Source: Lysobacter stagni
Lineage (GTDB): Bacteria; Pseudomonadota; Gammaproteobacteria; Xanthomonadales; Xanthomonadaceae
Direction: 5' to 3'
NCBI RefSeq assembly: GCF_030053425.1
Contig: NZ_JASGBI010000001.1
Location: 1,992,001-2,056,000 of the forward strand
DNA: 64,000 bases
Shown: positions 32,941 through 40,473 of the stretch, one piece after another
How positions within the stretch are numbered: position 1 is the stretch's first letter
Layout: every line of letters starts with the position of its first letter
Made by a program: the position numbers and the translations under genes
The notes under the pieces: generated by a model
What the model saw: the letters and a program-made list of their open reading frames with translations, nothing else
The model's database searches: none
Told to the model about the DNA's origin: nothing

Positions 32941-33522
32941 ATGAACCGAATGACGTGCAGCTCTCCACTGCGACAGACAAGCGACAGGAAGCAAGTGCAT
33001 GCCAAGTGGCTGACGTGGCTGACCTGTGCGGCACTTCTCGCGCACTTGCCCGCGCAATGTGCGGAGGCGTCGGACGAGAATCTCGTACTCGACGTCCGCT
33101 TCTCATGCGCAGAATCTGGTTTTCCGCAGTTGCGGATTTCACTGCGAAACCAGGGTAATCAAGACCTGATCATGCACGTTGACCAACTTCCGCAAAGTAC
33201 GAGTAGTGGTGTGATGGAGCTTGGATTCAATCGAGTGAATGAGGACTCCAGGCCGCTGTTCGAAACGCTCAAAGGAACGGTCGAGCGCGGCTTTGTAGTG
33301 CTGCCTGCTGGCGGGGTGGTTGCAGGCTCTGTCCCTTTGGATAACGAAGATTTCCAGCAATCAGTTGCTGCTGAGCCCACTTTCGTCGCCTGGAACTACA
33401 CGCCCACCGGCATCAATCCCCATGCGGTTAGTGGGCGGACGGGTGGGATTTACTTGTCTTCCCACCTCCTAAGCCGTTGCCAAGATCAGACCGGGCGGCA
33501 AGCGTCCGCTCCTGGCCGATAG
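32941..33522 (+). CDS. Probable exported protein, unknown; C-terminus encoded by repeat A
   Basis: The product is 193 residues from the ATG at 32941. A signal-like segment WLTWLTCAALLAHLPAQCAE lies about 22 residues in, after a basic leader, so the true start may be later (no Met is available). The mature part is beta-rich (LVLDVRFSCAESGFPQLRIS; VLPAGGVVAGSVPLDNEDF). The last residues ASAPGR and TAG come from repeat A. The family is not recognised. Confidence 0.5.
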   Translation: MNRMTCSSPLRQTSDRKQVHAKWLTWLTCAALLAHLPAQCAEASDENLVLDVRFSCAESGFPQLRISLRNQGNQDLIMHVDQLPQSTSSGVMELGFNRVNEDSRPLFETLKGTVERGFVVLPAGGVVAGSVPLDNEDFQQSVAAEPTFVAWNYTPTGINPHAVSGRTGGIYLSSHLLSRCQDQTGRQASAPGR

Positions 33523-33530
33523 CGGACATT
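33501..33530 (+). repeat. Repeat A, lone copy inside a coding end
   Basis: AGCGTCCGCTCCTGGCCGAT AGCGGACATT. It supplies the TAG of the preceding reading frame. Confidence 0.75.
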
Positions 33531-33572
33531 CGGGCGCGGCGGGCAGTCAAACGAATCCGCGCAAGAGGCGAG

Positions 33573-33710
33573 ATGGTGGGGGGCGACGCTGCTTGTAAGG
33601 ATGGCAAGACGTTCTGTGTCGCGAACCCAGAGCAGCAGAGCGACAGTACTGACACCACTGTTACGTACATGACGGTCTATGACTTCCGTGTCCCGCTGCA
33701 CAGGCAGTAG
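33573..33710 (+). CDS. Small remnant or microprotein between two A repeats
   Basis: A 45-residue frame (VGGDAACKDGKTFCVANPEQ, TVTYMTVYDFRVPLHRQ) lies between two A repeats. GAGGCGAG precedes the ATG. Its TAG abuts the next A. It lacks a signal or family match and may be the 3' end of a lost gene. Confidence 0.35.
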   Translation: MVGGDAACKDGKTFCVANPEQQSDSTDTTVTYMTVYDFRVPLHRQ

Positions 33711-33740
33711 AACGTCCGCTTCTGGACGACAGCGGACAGT
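33711..33740 (+). repeat. Repeat A, lone copy
   Basis: AACGTCCGCTTCTGGACGAC AGCGGACAGT, directly after a TAG. A vestige of B (GGTCTAATGC) may lie at 33771-33780. Confidence 0.7.
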
Positions 33741-33773
33741 GGCGGGCTGAGGTCCCGCTACTGGCAAGCAGGT

Positions 33774-34952
33774 CTAATGCACCAGACGAGTTGCGTGCGC
33801 AGGCCCTAGCTTCGACGAAGCCCCTTCAACTGCCGGTGCCGACACCGTGGCAATCCATCCGCTGATGGCATCGAGGAAGCCCGGTACGTATTCCGGGCGA
33901 AGCTGTGCGTACTCCGCGCGCGCTCCGGACTTTGCAGCCCAGAACTGGTGATTCGCGCCATCGAATACGGTGATCTTGAGCTGCTTGTTGCCGCCTTCTC
34001 GCAGGGCCGTTTCGATCCTGTCCACATTGCGTGCCGGGGGAACCATCGTGTCCAGCTCCCCGAAAAGCGCAAGCACGGGCACGTGTATACGGCGTAGCGC
34101 CGGAGCCGGATCGAACTCCACCGTGTAGCACAGCGGGTGCAGTCGGGTCAGGCGACAGGCCGGGGCGATGGCATCCATGACACCAAGCCAGCGGTCGACG
34201 ACCCTGACGCGCTTCTCCACCTCAACAAGCGGATGGCCACTGCGCAGCAGTTCGTTGCGCTCGTCCGTCAGCACCTGCTCACGGACGGTCTCGCCTGGCC
34301 CCGCCATGAGCACGACGAAGGCCACGTCTGGCGAGTTGGCTGCGGCCAATTCGGCGACCCACCCGCCTTGACTGTGACCCAGAATGCCAACGTGTCCGGC
34401 ATCGATCTCCGGCCGCGCACGGAGCCATTGCAATGCGTTCAGCACGTCCCGGGCGCGATCCTCGATGCGTTCGTGCTTCCAGTTGCCGGCCGATCCGCCA
34501 ACACCGCGTCGATCGAGGAGAAGCACTGCGGTGCCGGAACGGGCCAGGTGCTCCGCGATAACGCCGTAGGCCGGAAAGCCCCTGATGTGCCCATACCGAT
34601 CATTCGGGCCCGAGCCTGAAACCATGACGACGGCCGGCGAGCGCGTGGCCTTCGAAGGCAACACAAGCGTGCCCGCCAGGACCGCCCTTCCTTCACCGAT
34701 CTGGACATCCAGCGACTGTGGGGTGAGCGTGGATGCCACTGTGACCGCGGCCGTGCCTCCTGCATCGGACTGCGCCAGCGCGGACGCCGAGAAGCCACAG
34801 ACGGTGGACACTGCAACGACGACGATGATCCTGCGTGCTTTCAGAGTGGGGCGATCAAACGCCGCTGACACAAATGTGGCCTGCCGCGTAGGACGATGCA
34901 GCATCAACTCGGTTGCCCGCATGACGGGCGCCAGGATCAGCGACAGCAGCAT
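33774..34952 (-). CDS. Exported alpha/beta hydrolase
   Basis: A 392-residue alpha/beta hydrolase. The nucleophile elbow is GHSQGG (VGILGHSQGGWVAELAA, about residue 194), the oxyanion region is VVMVSGSGPNDRYGHIRGF, the acid is in LFGELDTMVPP, and the histidine is in FDGANHQFWAA. A signal-like segment RIIVVVAVSTVCGFSASALA lies about 40 residues in; the annotated start is the first Met, and the true start may be nearer the signal. It is an esterase or peptidase of unknown substrate, probably periplasmic. Confidence 0.82.
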   Translation of the reverse strand: MLLSLILAPVMRATELMLHRPTRQATFVSAAFDRPTLKARRIIVVVAVSTVCGFSASALAQSDAGGTAAVTVASTLTPQSLDVQIGEGRAVLAGTLVLPSKATRSPAVVMVSGSGPNDRYGHIRGFPAYGVIAEHLARSGTAVLLLDRRGVGGSAGNWKHERIEDRARDVLNALQWLRARPEIDAGHVGILGHSQGGWVAELAAANSPDVAFVVLMAGPGETVREQVLTDERNELLRSGHPLVEVEKRVRVVDRWLGVMDAIAPACRLTRLHPLCYTVEFDPAPALRRIHVPVLALFGELDTMVPPARNVDRIETALREGGNKQLKITVFDGANHQFWAAKSGARAEYAQLRPEYVPGFLDAISGWIATVSAPAVEGASSKLGPAHATRLVH

Positions 34953-35300
34953 GGTTCTTCCTTGTGATTATGGGCGGAAGGCCAGGTGCCGACGGCGCCT
35001 GGGAGAAGGCGCGGCGACGTTAGCGTCGAGTCGAGGGGAAGTTCCAGAGGGTAGCGACGAAACGAACTGCCGGCCGACGAAACCGGGTTGGGAGAGTGTG
35101 AAGTCGTGGAACGAGTGGCCGGGTGCGGACGTCGCAGCGGATGTGAGAGGTCCGAGGTTCGTTGCAGATGGCGGGGGCATAGGACAGCCAAGCGCCGGAA
35201 CGAATGCTCGTCGGTGCTGCCGTGCTTATGGCAATGACTCCCTGACCACACTCAGGCCCAGAAGTGGCTTCGTGGCTTAGGTCAAAACGGTGCGTTTGGC
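34953..35300. other. Intergenic region without a supported gene
   Basis: About 350 bp between the divergent hydrolase gene and the next bipartite repeat. No supported frame, terminator or repeat was seen. Confidence 0.4.
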
Positions 35301-35387
35301 GATGTCCGTCTTAGCGATAGCGGACATTGGGGTAGGGCCGCGGCGCGAGCTGGTGCTAATGTCCGCTTTCGACCCATAGCGGACAAA
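35301..35387 (+). repeat. Complete bipartite repeat A-spacer-B
   Basis: A has a 2-nt shorter loop (GATGTCCGTCTTAGCGATAG CGGACATT). The spacer is GGGGTAGGGCCGCGGCGCGA. B (AATGTCCGCTTTCGACCCAT AGCGGACA) ends 12 nt before the ATG. Confidence 0.8.
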
Positions 35388-35399
35388 CGGACTGCCGCC

Positions 35400-35825
35400 A
35401 TGAAATGCCGGGCCGTGGGGCCAATCTTCGTGTTCTGCATTGCGGTTGCGGTTGCGGGTTGCGAAACGGACGTCGCGCAGAGTCGGTATGCAACGCTGGC
35501 AGATGCCCGGGTGGATCATCTCTTTGAGCGTGGCTGGCTTCCCGACCTGCTCCCGCCAACGGCCACCGACATACACACCGTCAACAATCTGGACGTCGAC
35601 ACCTCGACAGGGAGCTTCCGTTTTCCGCGATCCGAAGGTCCGCAGCTGTTCGGGAGACTCGCTCGCGGCGTGCCCGAAGCGCCTTTTTCAGACTGGTCGA
35701 TCAGGGTCGCCAGCTACGAGATGCGAGGCTTCAGCTTGTGGAGTTACGAGGAGGGCGATTCGCAATGGGCGTTCTTCTGCCTCGCGGAGGTGGGCGTCTG
35801 CGAGTACACGTCCTGGACGAGATAG
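35400..35825 (+). CDS. Lipoprotein of unknown function
   Basis: The 141-residue product has signal peptide and lipobox AVAGC (IFVFCIAVAVAGC). The region RGWLPDLLPPTATDIHTVNN LDVDTSTGSFRF is reminiscent of small lipoproteins of unknown function found in pseudomonads. The final part is aromatic and ends CEYTSWTR. It directly follows a complete bipartite repeat, with only 12 nt between B and the ATG. Confidence 0.65.
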   Translation: MKCRAVGPIFVFCIAVAVAGCETDVAQSRYATLADARVDHLFERGWLPDLLPPTATDIHTVNNLDVDTSTGSFRFPRSEGPQLFGRLARGVPEAPFSDWSIRVASYEMRGFSLWSYEEGDSQWAFFCLAEVGVCEYTSWTR

Positions 35826-35848
35826 CCACGCATCGACGTGTCGTTAAG

Positions 35849-35876
35849 AGACCGCTTCTGACAGATAGCGGACATT
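35849..35876 (+). repeat. Repeat A, degenerate
   Basis: AGACCGCTTCTGACAGATAG CGGACATT, 23 nt after the preceding stop. A possible B vestige (GATGCTGATGTG) is at 35901-35912. Confidence 0.55.
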
Positions 35877-35967
35877 CGGGCAGACAAGGCTACGGCCCGC
35901 GATGCTGATGTGCCATGGAACCAATGCGCGAAAGCCATGCGAACGATCAGGGAATGAAGGAGTGAGT

Positions 35968-36714
35968 GTGAAACGAGCCATGAGGACTGGTTTGCTCCTG
36001 CTTGCCTCGACGATGGCGGGTTGCGGCGCATCGGAGCGGGCAGGGGATTCCCAGAGTGCGGTCGGGTGGTGCGCGAAGGACAGCGCCAACTGCACGACCA
36101 TCGTGTTTCGCGGGGGCGTGGCTGACCCTTCCCTGGCTGCCGCTCATCCGCCGACGCTCAGGATTCCAGACGCCTACATTGCGGAAGAATTTCGCGATCG
36201 GATAAGTGGCGCGGAATCCGTCGTGCTTCCCTCGGTGGTCCTCACCGTGCCGGCGTCTGCCTGTGGCCTGGACGCCGGGCTGTTGGATACGAAGGGCGTG
36301 GCGGTCGGGTTGACCGAGGTTTCAACCGACTGGTCCCGGATGATGATGGAAGGCAGACGCCGGGCGGCGGATGACTACCCCGCGCAATTTCCGATACTGA
36401 CCGACCCTCGATCGAAGCTGCGATACCAGCAGTTGGAGTCATATCCGAACTGGCATGTGCGGCGTCGCTATCTCAACGAAGCTCCGCAGTCGGTGGGCTT
36501 CGTCTCGATGGAGTGCACGCATCCTGCCGCGGGCCGCAAACCCGATGGCATCGTTGGCAGGTGCTGGTTGCACACGAGCCCGGTCGAAGGGTTGATGACG
36601 ATGACGGTGTTCAAGGAAGCCCGCCTCGAAGACTGGGGCGAAGTACGCCGTTGCGTCGACGACCTCGTCCTGAGGTTCGTCGACGATGCGCGAACGTCGC
36701 CTTCTGGCCGTTAG
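35968..36714 (+). CDS. Lipoprotein of unknown function; C-terminus encoded by repeat A
   Basis: The GTG at 35968 has AAGGAG 5 nt upstream; a GTG two codons earlier overlaps the AAGGAG. The product is 248 residues with signal and lipobox TMAGC. Cysteines occur throughout (VGWCAKDSANC, ASACGLD, MECTHPAAG, GRCWLHT, RRCVDD). The last residues SPSGR and the TAG are encoded by a repeat A copy. The family is not recognised. Confidence 0.6.
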   Translation: MKRAMRTGLLLLASTMAGCGASERAGDSQSAVGWCAKDSANCTTIVFRGGVADPSLAAAHPPTLRIPDAYIAEEFRDRISGAESVVLPSVVLTVPASACGLDAGLLDTKGVAVGLTEVSTDWSRMMMEGRRRAADDYPAQFPILTDPRSKLRYQQLESYPNWHVRRRYLNEAPQSVGFVSMECTHPAAGRKPDGIVGRCWLHTSPVEGLMTMTVFKEARLEDWGEVRRCVDDLVLRFVDDARTSPSGR

Positions 36715-36722
36715 CGTGACAC
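36693..36722 (+). repeat. Repeat A, lone, diverged, inside a coding end
   Basis: AACGTCGCCTTCTGGCCGTT AGCGTGACAC supplies the TAG of the preceding lipoprotein frame. Confidence 0.6.
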
Positions 36723-36755
36723 GCAGGGAACCGACCCGGGCGATCGCGGTTCGGC

Positions 36756-37526
36756 TCAGTTCTTCGCCTTGGCGAACGGCAGGCCCTTGAGCACGTCGGC
36801 CTGGTACTGGGCACACCCGTCCTGCGCGGTGGCGCAGACCAGGGCGACCTTCACCACGGGTTCGTCGTTCTCCACGACCGGCCGGTAACGCGCGGCGAGG
36901 TTTCCGTTCCGGTACCAGAACTCGGGTGCGGCCGCATTCCCTGTGGCGACAAACAAGCCGCGCTCGTACATCGGCAAGCCAGGCAGGTACAGCGGTGCGC
37001 CGATGCGACCCTGCAGGAAGGCCCCGGATATCAGCGAGTGGGCTTCGGCGAAGGAGGGCAACGCCTCGGACGCGGACTCCAACTCATAGCGTGGACGAGC
37101 GTGCGTCGCCGGCCAGCCAAGCTGCTCCGGCGAGGACATGGCACCCACTTCGGAAGGCGGGAAGAAGTCGACCGGCGCCTCGTAGCGTCCGTCCACCAAC
37201 TTCCAGTCCGGTTGGGGCTTGCCGAGCGTCCAGGTCCTGGCGGTCGCAAGGGATGCCTCGTCCAGTGCCCGGTTTCCGGTCTTCTTCGCCATCCTGACAT
37301 CGGTGACGCGGCCACAGGCATCGAATGCAATGCTGACGACGCCGTGTCCGCCCCGGCCTGCCTTCGCCTGCGCCATGGGATATCTGGGTGGGCGGAGTTG
37401 CCGCGCGGGACACTCCTGCGTGTCGGCGGCAGGCGCCTGGGTCTGCGGCTGCGCGTGCACTGGTATCGCTGATTGCGCGGCGGCCAGGCAGGCAACGCCT
37501 GCGCCGATCAGAAGAACTTTCTTCAA
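36756..37526 (-). CDS. Periplasmic protein with TonB C-terminal-like domain (TTG start)
   Basis: The TTG at 37526 has GGAGAGCG directly upstream and gives the signal peptide KKVLLIGAGVACLAAAQSA. Residues about 40-105 form a TonB-C-like domain (PRYPMAQAKAGRGGHGVVSI, GRVTDVRMAKKTGNRALDEA, TARTWTLGKP). The C-terminal half (about 150 residues) is unassigned and has two cysteines near the end. It is 256 residues and paralogous to the gene at 16920. No membrane anchor other than the signal is present. Confidence 0.65.
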   Translation of the reverse strand: MKKVLLIGAGVACLAAAQSAIPVHAQPQTQAPAADTQECPARQLRPPRYPMAQAKAGRGGHGVVSIAFDACGRVTDVRMAKKTGNRALDEASLATARTWTLGKPQPDWKLVDGRYEAPVDFFPPSEVGAMSSPEQLGWPATHARPRYELESASEALPSFAEAHSLISGAFLQGRIGAPLYLPGLPMYERGLFVATGNAAAPEFWYRNGNLAARYRPVVENDEPVVKVALVCATAQDGCAQYQADVLKGLPFAKAKN

Positions 37527-37716
37527 CGTCGCTCTCCCCGACGAAGTGAACGGCCATCGTGGTGACGACGGCATCTTTCGGCTGCGCCCCGTGCAGCCTC
37601 GCGACCGAGTTTGCCGGCCGGGCGTCGACCGTTCAAGACGCGCAAGGCGAGCACGAGGGGCAGCGACCACCACCCGGCATCCTTGCCGGATGGTAAAGCC
37701 GCCTCTCTTTGATGCG

Positions 37717-38112
37717 TTACGCCAGTGCGGGCAGGACGAACGCGAACATCGCGCCAACCACCGTGCAGACCGTCGCCGCCCACCACAGCACGGCGCTGGC
37801 CGTCCGAAGGCGCGCGCAGGCGCGGGCCAATGCCGCATCGGCCGGGCAGGGAAGGCGCCTCGCCCGCCACAGCAGCACTCCGGATATCGCGAGCATCGCC
37901 GACGCGATACCGAACACGCCTGCCTTGTGCTCGGACAGCCAGACCAGCTGTGGCACCGCGGTGACCAATCCCGCCAGTGCCGCGCCCGCACCCAGCGCGA
38001 CCATCACCGCAGGCAGGACGCAGCACACCAGCGTCCCGCTGCTGGCCAGCAGCGTCAGCAACGCGACGCCCAGATTGCGCCTGAGCGGGACCTGCGCAGG
38101 AAAATCAGTCAT
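37717..38112 (-). CDS. MerT-like mercury/metal transport membrane protein
   Basis: A 131-residue membrane protein. The first segment has a cysteine pair (LLASSGTLVCCVLPAVMVAL), as in MerT, where paired cysteines pass the metal across the inner membrane. Further segments: LVTAVPQLVWLSEHKAGVFG, ASAMLAISGVLLW, AVLWWAATVCTVVGAMFAFV; a cysteine follows the second (RRLPCPAD). The ATG overlaps the stop of the HMA gene by 8 nt (ATGACTGA), so the pair is probably translationally coupled. Confidence 0.7.
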   Translation of the reverse strand: MTDFPAQVPLRRNLGVALLTLLASSGTLVCCVLPAVMVALGAGAALAGLVTAVPQLVWLSEHKAGVFGIASAMLAISGVLLWRARRLPCPADAALARACARLRTASAVLWWAATVCTVVGAMFAFVLPALA

Positions 38113-38449
38113 CGGTCTTGACCCGCTGGCGAATGGCATCGAGGGACTCGTCGGTGCGGCGTATCGCGACCACCGTGTAGCCGGCGTCCGTGATCGCCTT
38201 GCGCAAGGTGGCGTCGTCGATGTCGCTTCCGTCCTTGAGGTGCACGGCGACGATCCGGTGCTCCAGACTGACGAACACCGCCTCCGTCGCCGGGAATGCC
38301 TTGAGCGACTTCTCGATGCCCTGCGCACAGAACGCGCATACCAGTCCGTTCACATCCATCTCGATGGTCCGCGCGGACACGAGAGACGAAATGGAAAGCA
38401 GTGCAGTTGCGACCAGCAGCTTGAAGCGGTTGGATTGGAAGAGGTTCAT
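38105..38449 (-). CDS. Periplasmic heavy-metal-associated (HMA) domain protein
   Basis: A 114-residue protein with signal peptide (FKLLVATALLSISSLVSA) and one HMA fold: IEMDVNGLVCAFCAQGIEKS, with the metal-binding CxxC as CAFC in place of the common GMTCxxC, then SLEHRIVAVHLKDGSDIDDA and AGYTVVAIR. It resembles MerP and would bind Hg, Cu or a similar ion in the periplasm and hand it to the MerT-like partner it overlaps. Confidence 0.85.
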   Translation of the reverse strand: MNLFQSNRFKLLVATALLSISSLVSARTIEMDVNGLVCAFCAQGIEKSLKAFPATEAVFVSLEHRIVAVHLKDGSDIDDATLRKAITDAGYTVVAIRRTDESLDAIRQRVKTDD

Positions 38450-38463
38450 GGAAGTGTGATCCG

Positions 38464-39117
38464 TCAGAAATTGAACATGGCCATGGCCTGGACCTTGCCG
38501 TCCGTCGTGGCACCGATCTCGACCCAGGTGCCGCCCTTGAAGAACCGGACGAGGAACGCGGTTTCGGTGCCGTCGAAGAGGTCGCCGGTGTAGCGTCGCC
38601 CCTGGACGACGAACCAGGTCGCCAGCGTGTTGTAGTCGTGCTTGTACGGCGCCCAGCCGAGCTGAAGCGTGTCGATGCGATGCGAGAAGTGATCGCTCTC
38701 CTGCAGGTCGGAGCGGAACGCGCCGTAGACGCGACGTGTTTCGTAGTCGGCCTGGAAGCCGATGTTGCGGGCCAGGTCGCTGCCTTCGAAGTCGTTGCCC
38801 GTTGCGCGGCCCAGGCCGCCCCAGACGAACACGTTCGCTTGGGCCGCCGGCATGTTCCAGCGCTTGGCGAGCAGGTTCCCGCGCAGGTAGGTGATGTGCC
38901 GCTGCTTGCGGCCGTCCTCGCTGTCGAGTTCAAGCCAGCCGCCGCCCGCCGAGTACCAATAGCGCGGCGCATAGAACACCTGTGCCTCGTTCATGGTGCC
39001 GGCGCCGTGTTCGACCATCACCGTCGTGCCCTTGGCGAACGCGATCGGTTTGGCCGCTGCCAATGCAGGCAGCAGCCCGAGCAGCACGAACGCTGCCCAC
39101 TGTTTATGAGTGTCCAC
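38464..39117 (-). CDS. Outer-surface or periplasmic protein in the metal cluster
   Basis: A GTG at 39117 has a CGGAG ribosome binding site and gives signal peptide KQWAAFVLLGLLPALAAA; an ATG eight codons upstream is also in frame. The 217-residue product is rich in aromatic and beta strands (VFYAPRYWYSAGGGWLELDS, ANVFVWGGLGRAT, DTLQLGWAPYKHDYNTLATW) and ends MAMFNF. The terminal Phe suggests an outer-membrane barrel. It is 14 nt upstream of the HMA gene and likely in the same operon. Confidence 0.65.
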   Translation of the reverse strand: MDTHKQWAAFVLLGLLPALAAAKPIAFAKGTTVMVEHGAGTMNEAQVFYAPRYWYSAGGGWLELDSEDGRKQRHITYLRGNLLAKRWNMPAAQANVFVWGGLGRATGNDFEGSDLARNIGFQADYETRRVYGAFRSDLQESDHFSHRIDTLQLGWAPYKHDYNTLATWFVVQGRRYTGDLFDGTETAFLVRFFKGGTWVEIGATTDGKVQAMAMFNF

Positions 39118-39186
39118 TCTGAGTCTCCGTGATCGCCGCACAGGGCGGCGCGAGGCGCGGATGCGCCCGGTCTTGCTACGGAATGG

Positions 39187-39555
39187 TCAGACGATGGGTG
39201 GCCTGAATGGCGTCTCGATCGCACCCGTCGGAACGGGTGGCTGACGCCACGCTTGGGCTGCGGTGACGTTGGGAACGCTGGCGATCAGTTGGGGCAACCC
39301 GGGCAGGCAGCCCGTTCCCAGGCACGCCGAGATGTCGCAGGTGCGAGAAGCGCAGCAATCGCAGGGCTGCTGACTTCCGGGTGATGGACGCATCTGGTCG
39401 CATGGGCCATCGGCGTGGCCGCTCGTGTCTGCGGCGGCTGCGGCCGCCTGCATGGCCTGCGTGACCGACCGTGCCGGCGCCGCCACCGCGGGGATGGCAA
39501 TTAATGCCACCAGCAGCAGATGCATTGCAACGCGTTGGAGCCGGCGCCAGGTCAT
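39187..39555 (-). CDS. Cysteine-rich exported protein of the metal cluster
   Basis: A 122-residue protein with signal peptide (MHLLLVALIAIPAVAAPA). The mature part has clustered cysteines (DGPCDQMRP, QPCDCCASRTCDISACLGTG CLPG): eight within about 40 residues. It looks like a copper- or mercury-related CopL-like small protein, by context. It is first of the four-gene minus-strand run (Cys-rich, surface protein, HMA, MerT-like) and divergent from the CDF gene. Confidence 0.65.
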   Translation of the reverse strand: MTWRRLQRVAMHLLLVALIAIPAVAAPARSVTQAMQAAAAAADTSGHADGPCDQMRPSPGSQQPCDCCASRTCDISACLGTGCLPGLPQLIASVPNVTAAQAWRQPPVPTGAIETPFRPPIV

Positions 39556-39663
39556 GCCCGTGAGTGTATTCCGCTTCTCCTGGATCAGGCCATCGGGACG
39601 ACGGCCTGTTCAGGCGAGCGCGACGACGCACCACGCTATGCTTTGTGTTGGATAGGAGAACAG

Positions 39664-40314
39664 GTGTCCGGGATGAGCGACTGTTGCGGATGCGGAAGCA
39701 CGATTGACGTGGCTGCGATGCAGGCCAGGCAACGTCGCACGCTGACGATCGTGCTCGTCATCAACCTGGCCACCTTCGTCATGATGGTCGGCGCGGCGTG
39801 GTACAGCCACTCGTCCTCGCTGCTGTCGGGAGGCCTGGACAACCTTGGCGACGCACTCACGTATGCCCTGAGCCTCGCAGTCATCGGATCGAGCATGCGT
39901 GCAAAGGCACGCGTGTCGCTCCTCAAGGGCGGTTTGATCCTGGCGGCGGCATGCGCCGTTGGTGTGCAGATCGTGTGGCGCATCGGAAACCCCACGCTTC
40001 CGCTGTTCGAGGGCATGGGGATCGCGGCGCTGTTGAACCTGGGCGCCAACCTGGTGTGCCTCAAGCTGCTTACGCCCTACCGCAGCGGCGATGTGAACCT
40101 TGCCTCGGCCTGGGAGTGCGCACGCAACGACATCTTCGAGGGATTCGCAGTGTTGGCTGCCGCGGTGCTCGTCGGACTGTTCGGTGCCGGCTGGCCGGAC
40201 CTCCTGATCGCGGTCGTTCTGTTGATCCTGTTCCTGCGCTCGGCACTGCGCGTGTTCGGCGCGTCATTCCGGTCGTTGCGGGCGGCCCAGGGAGTGTCTG
40301 CTTCTGGCCGGTAG
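39664..40314 (+). CDS. Cation diffusion facilitator (CDF) family transporter
   Basis: The GTG at 39664 has AGGAG 5 nt upstream (an ATG at 39673 also fits). The 216-residue product begins with a metal-binding SDCCGCGSTID and has the CDF transmembrane signature LLSGGLDNLGDALTYALSLA with Asp residues in helices 2 and 5 (ARNDIFEGFAVLAA). It lacks the large C-terminal cytoplasmic domain of standard CDFs. It exports divalent metal. The final residues SASGR and TAG are encoded by repeat A. Confidence 0.82.
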   Translation: MSGMSDCCGCGSTIDVAAMQARQRRTLTIVLVINLATFVMMVGAAWYSHSSSLLSGGLDNLGDALTYALSLAVIGSSMRAKARVSLLKGGLILAAACAVGVQIVWRIGNPTLPLFEGMGIAALLNLGANLVCLKLLTPYRSGDVNLASAWECARNDIFEGFAVLAAAVLVGLFGAGWPDLLIAVVLLILFLRSALRVFGASFRSLRAAQGVSASGR

Positions 40315-40376
40315 CGGTCGTTCCAGGGCAGTGCCGCTGCGGTGTTAATGTCCGCTTTCGACCCGGAGCGGGCATG
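40293..40376 (+). repeat. Bipartite repeat A-spacer-B
   Basis: A (AGTGTCTGCTTCTGGCCGGT AGCGGTCGTT) provides the stop of the CDF gene. The spacer is short; B (AATGTCCGCTTTCGACCCGG AGCGGGCAT) ends at about 40376. Confidence 0.75.
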
Positions 40377-40473
40377 CAAACGGGGGCTGCCAAGTGCTGA
40401 GAATGGCAGGCCCGAGGCCTGAAACCGTACGACCGGACACAACAAGTACTCATTCGCCACAGGGGGTGGCTTG

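Noticed and set aside
20014..36722. Repeat A as a simple Rho-independent terminator
   Set aside because: The stem is good but it is followed by GGGG or CGGG and never by a T-tract.
20014..36722. Bipartite repeats as standard integron attC sites
   Set aside because: No RYYYAAC and GTTRRRY core pair at the ends. A and B are two separate symmetric hairpins, not one imperfect long hairpin.
36756..37526. Energy-transducing TonB protein
   Set aside because: There is a cleavable signal peptide but no periplasm-spanning Pro-rich segment; only the C-terminal domain is TonB-like.
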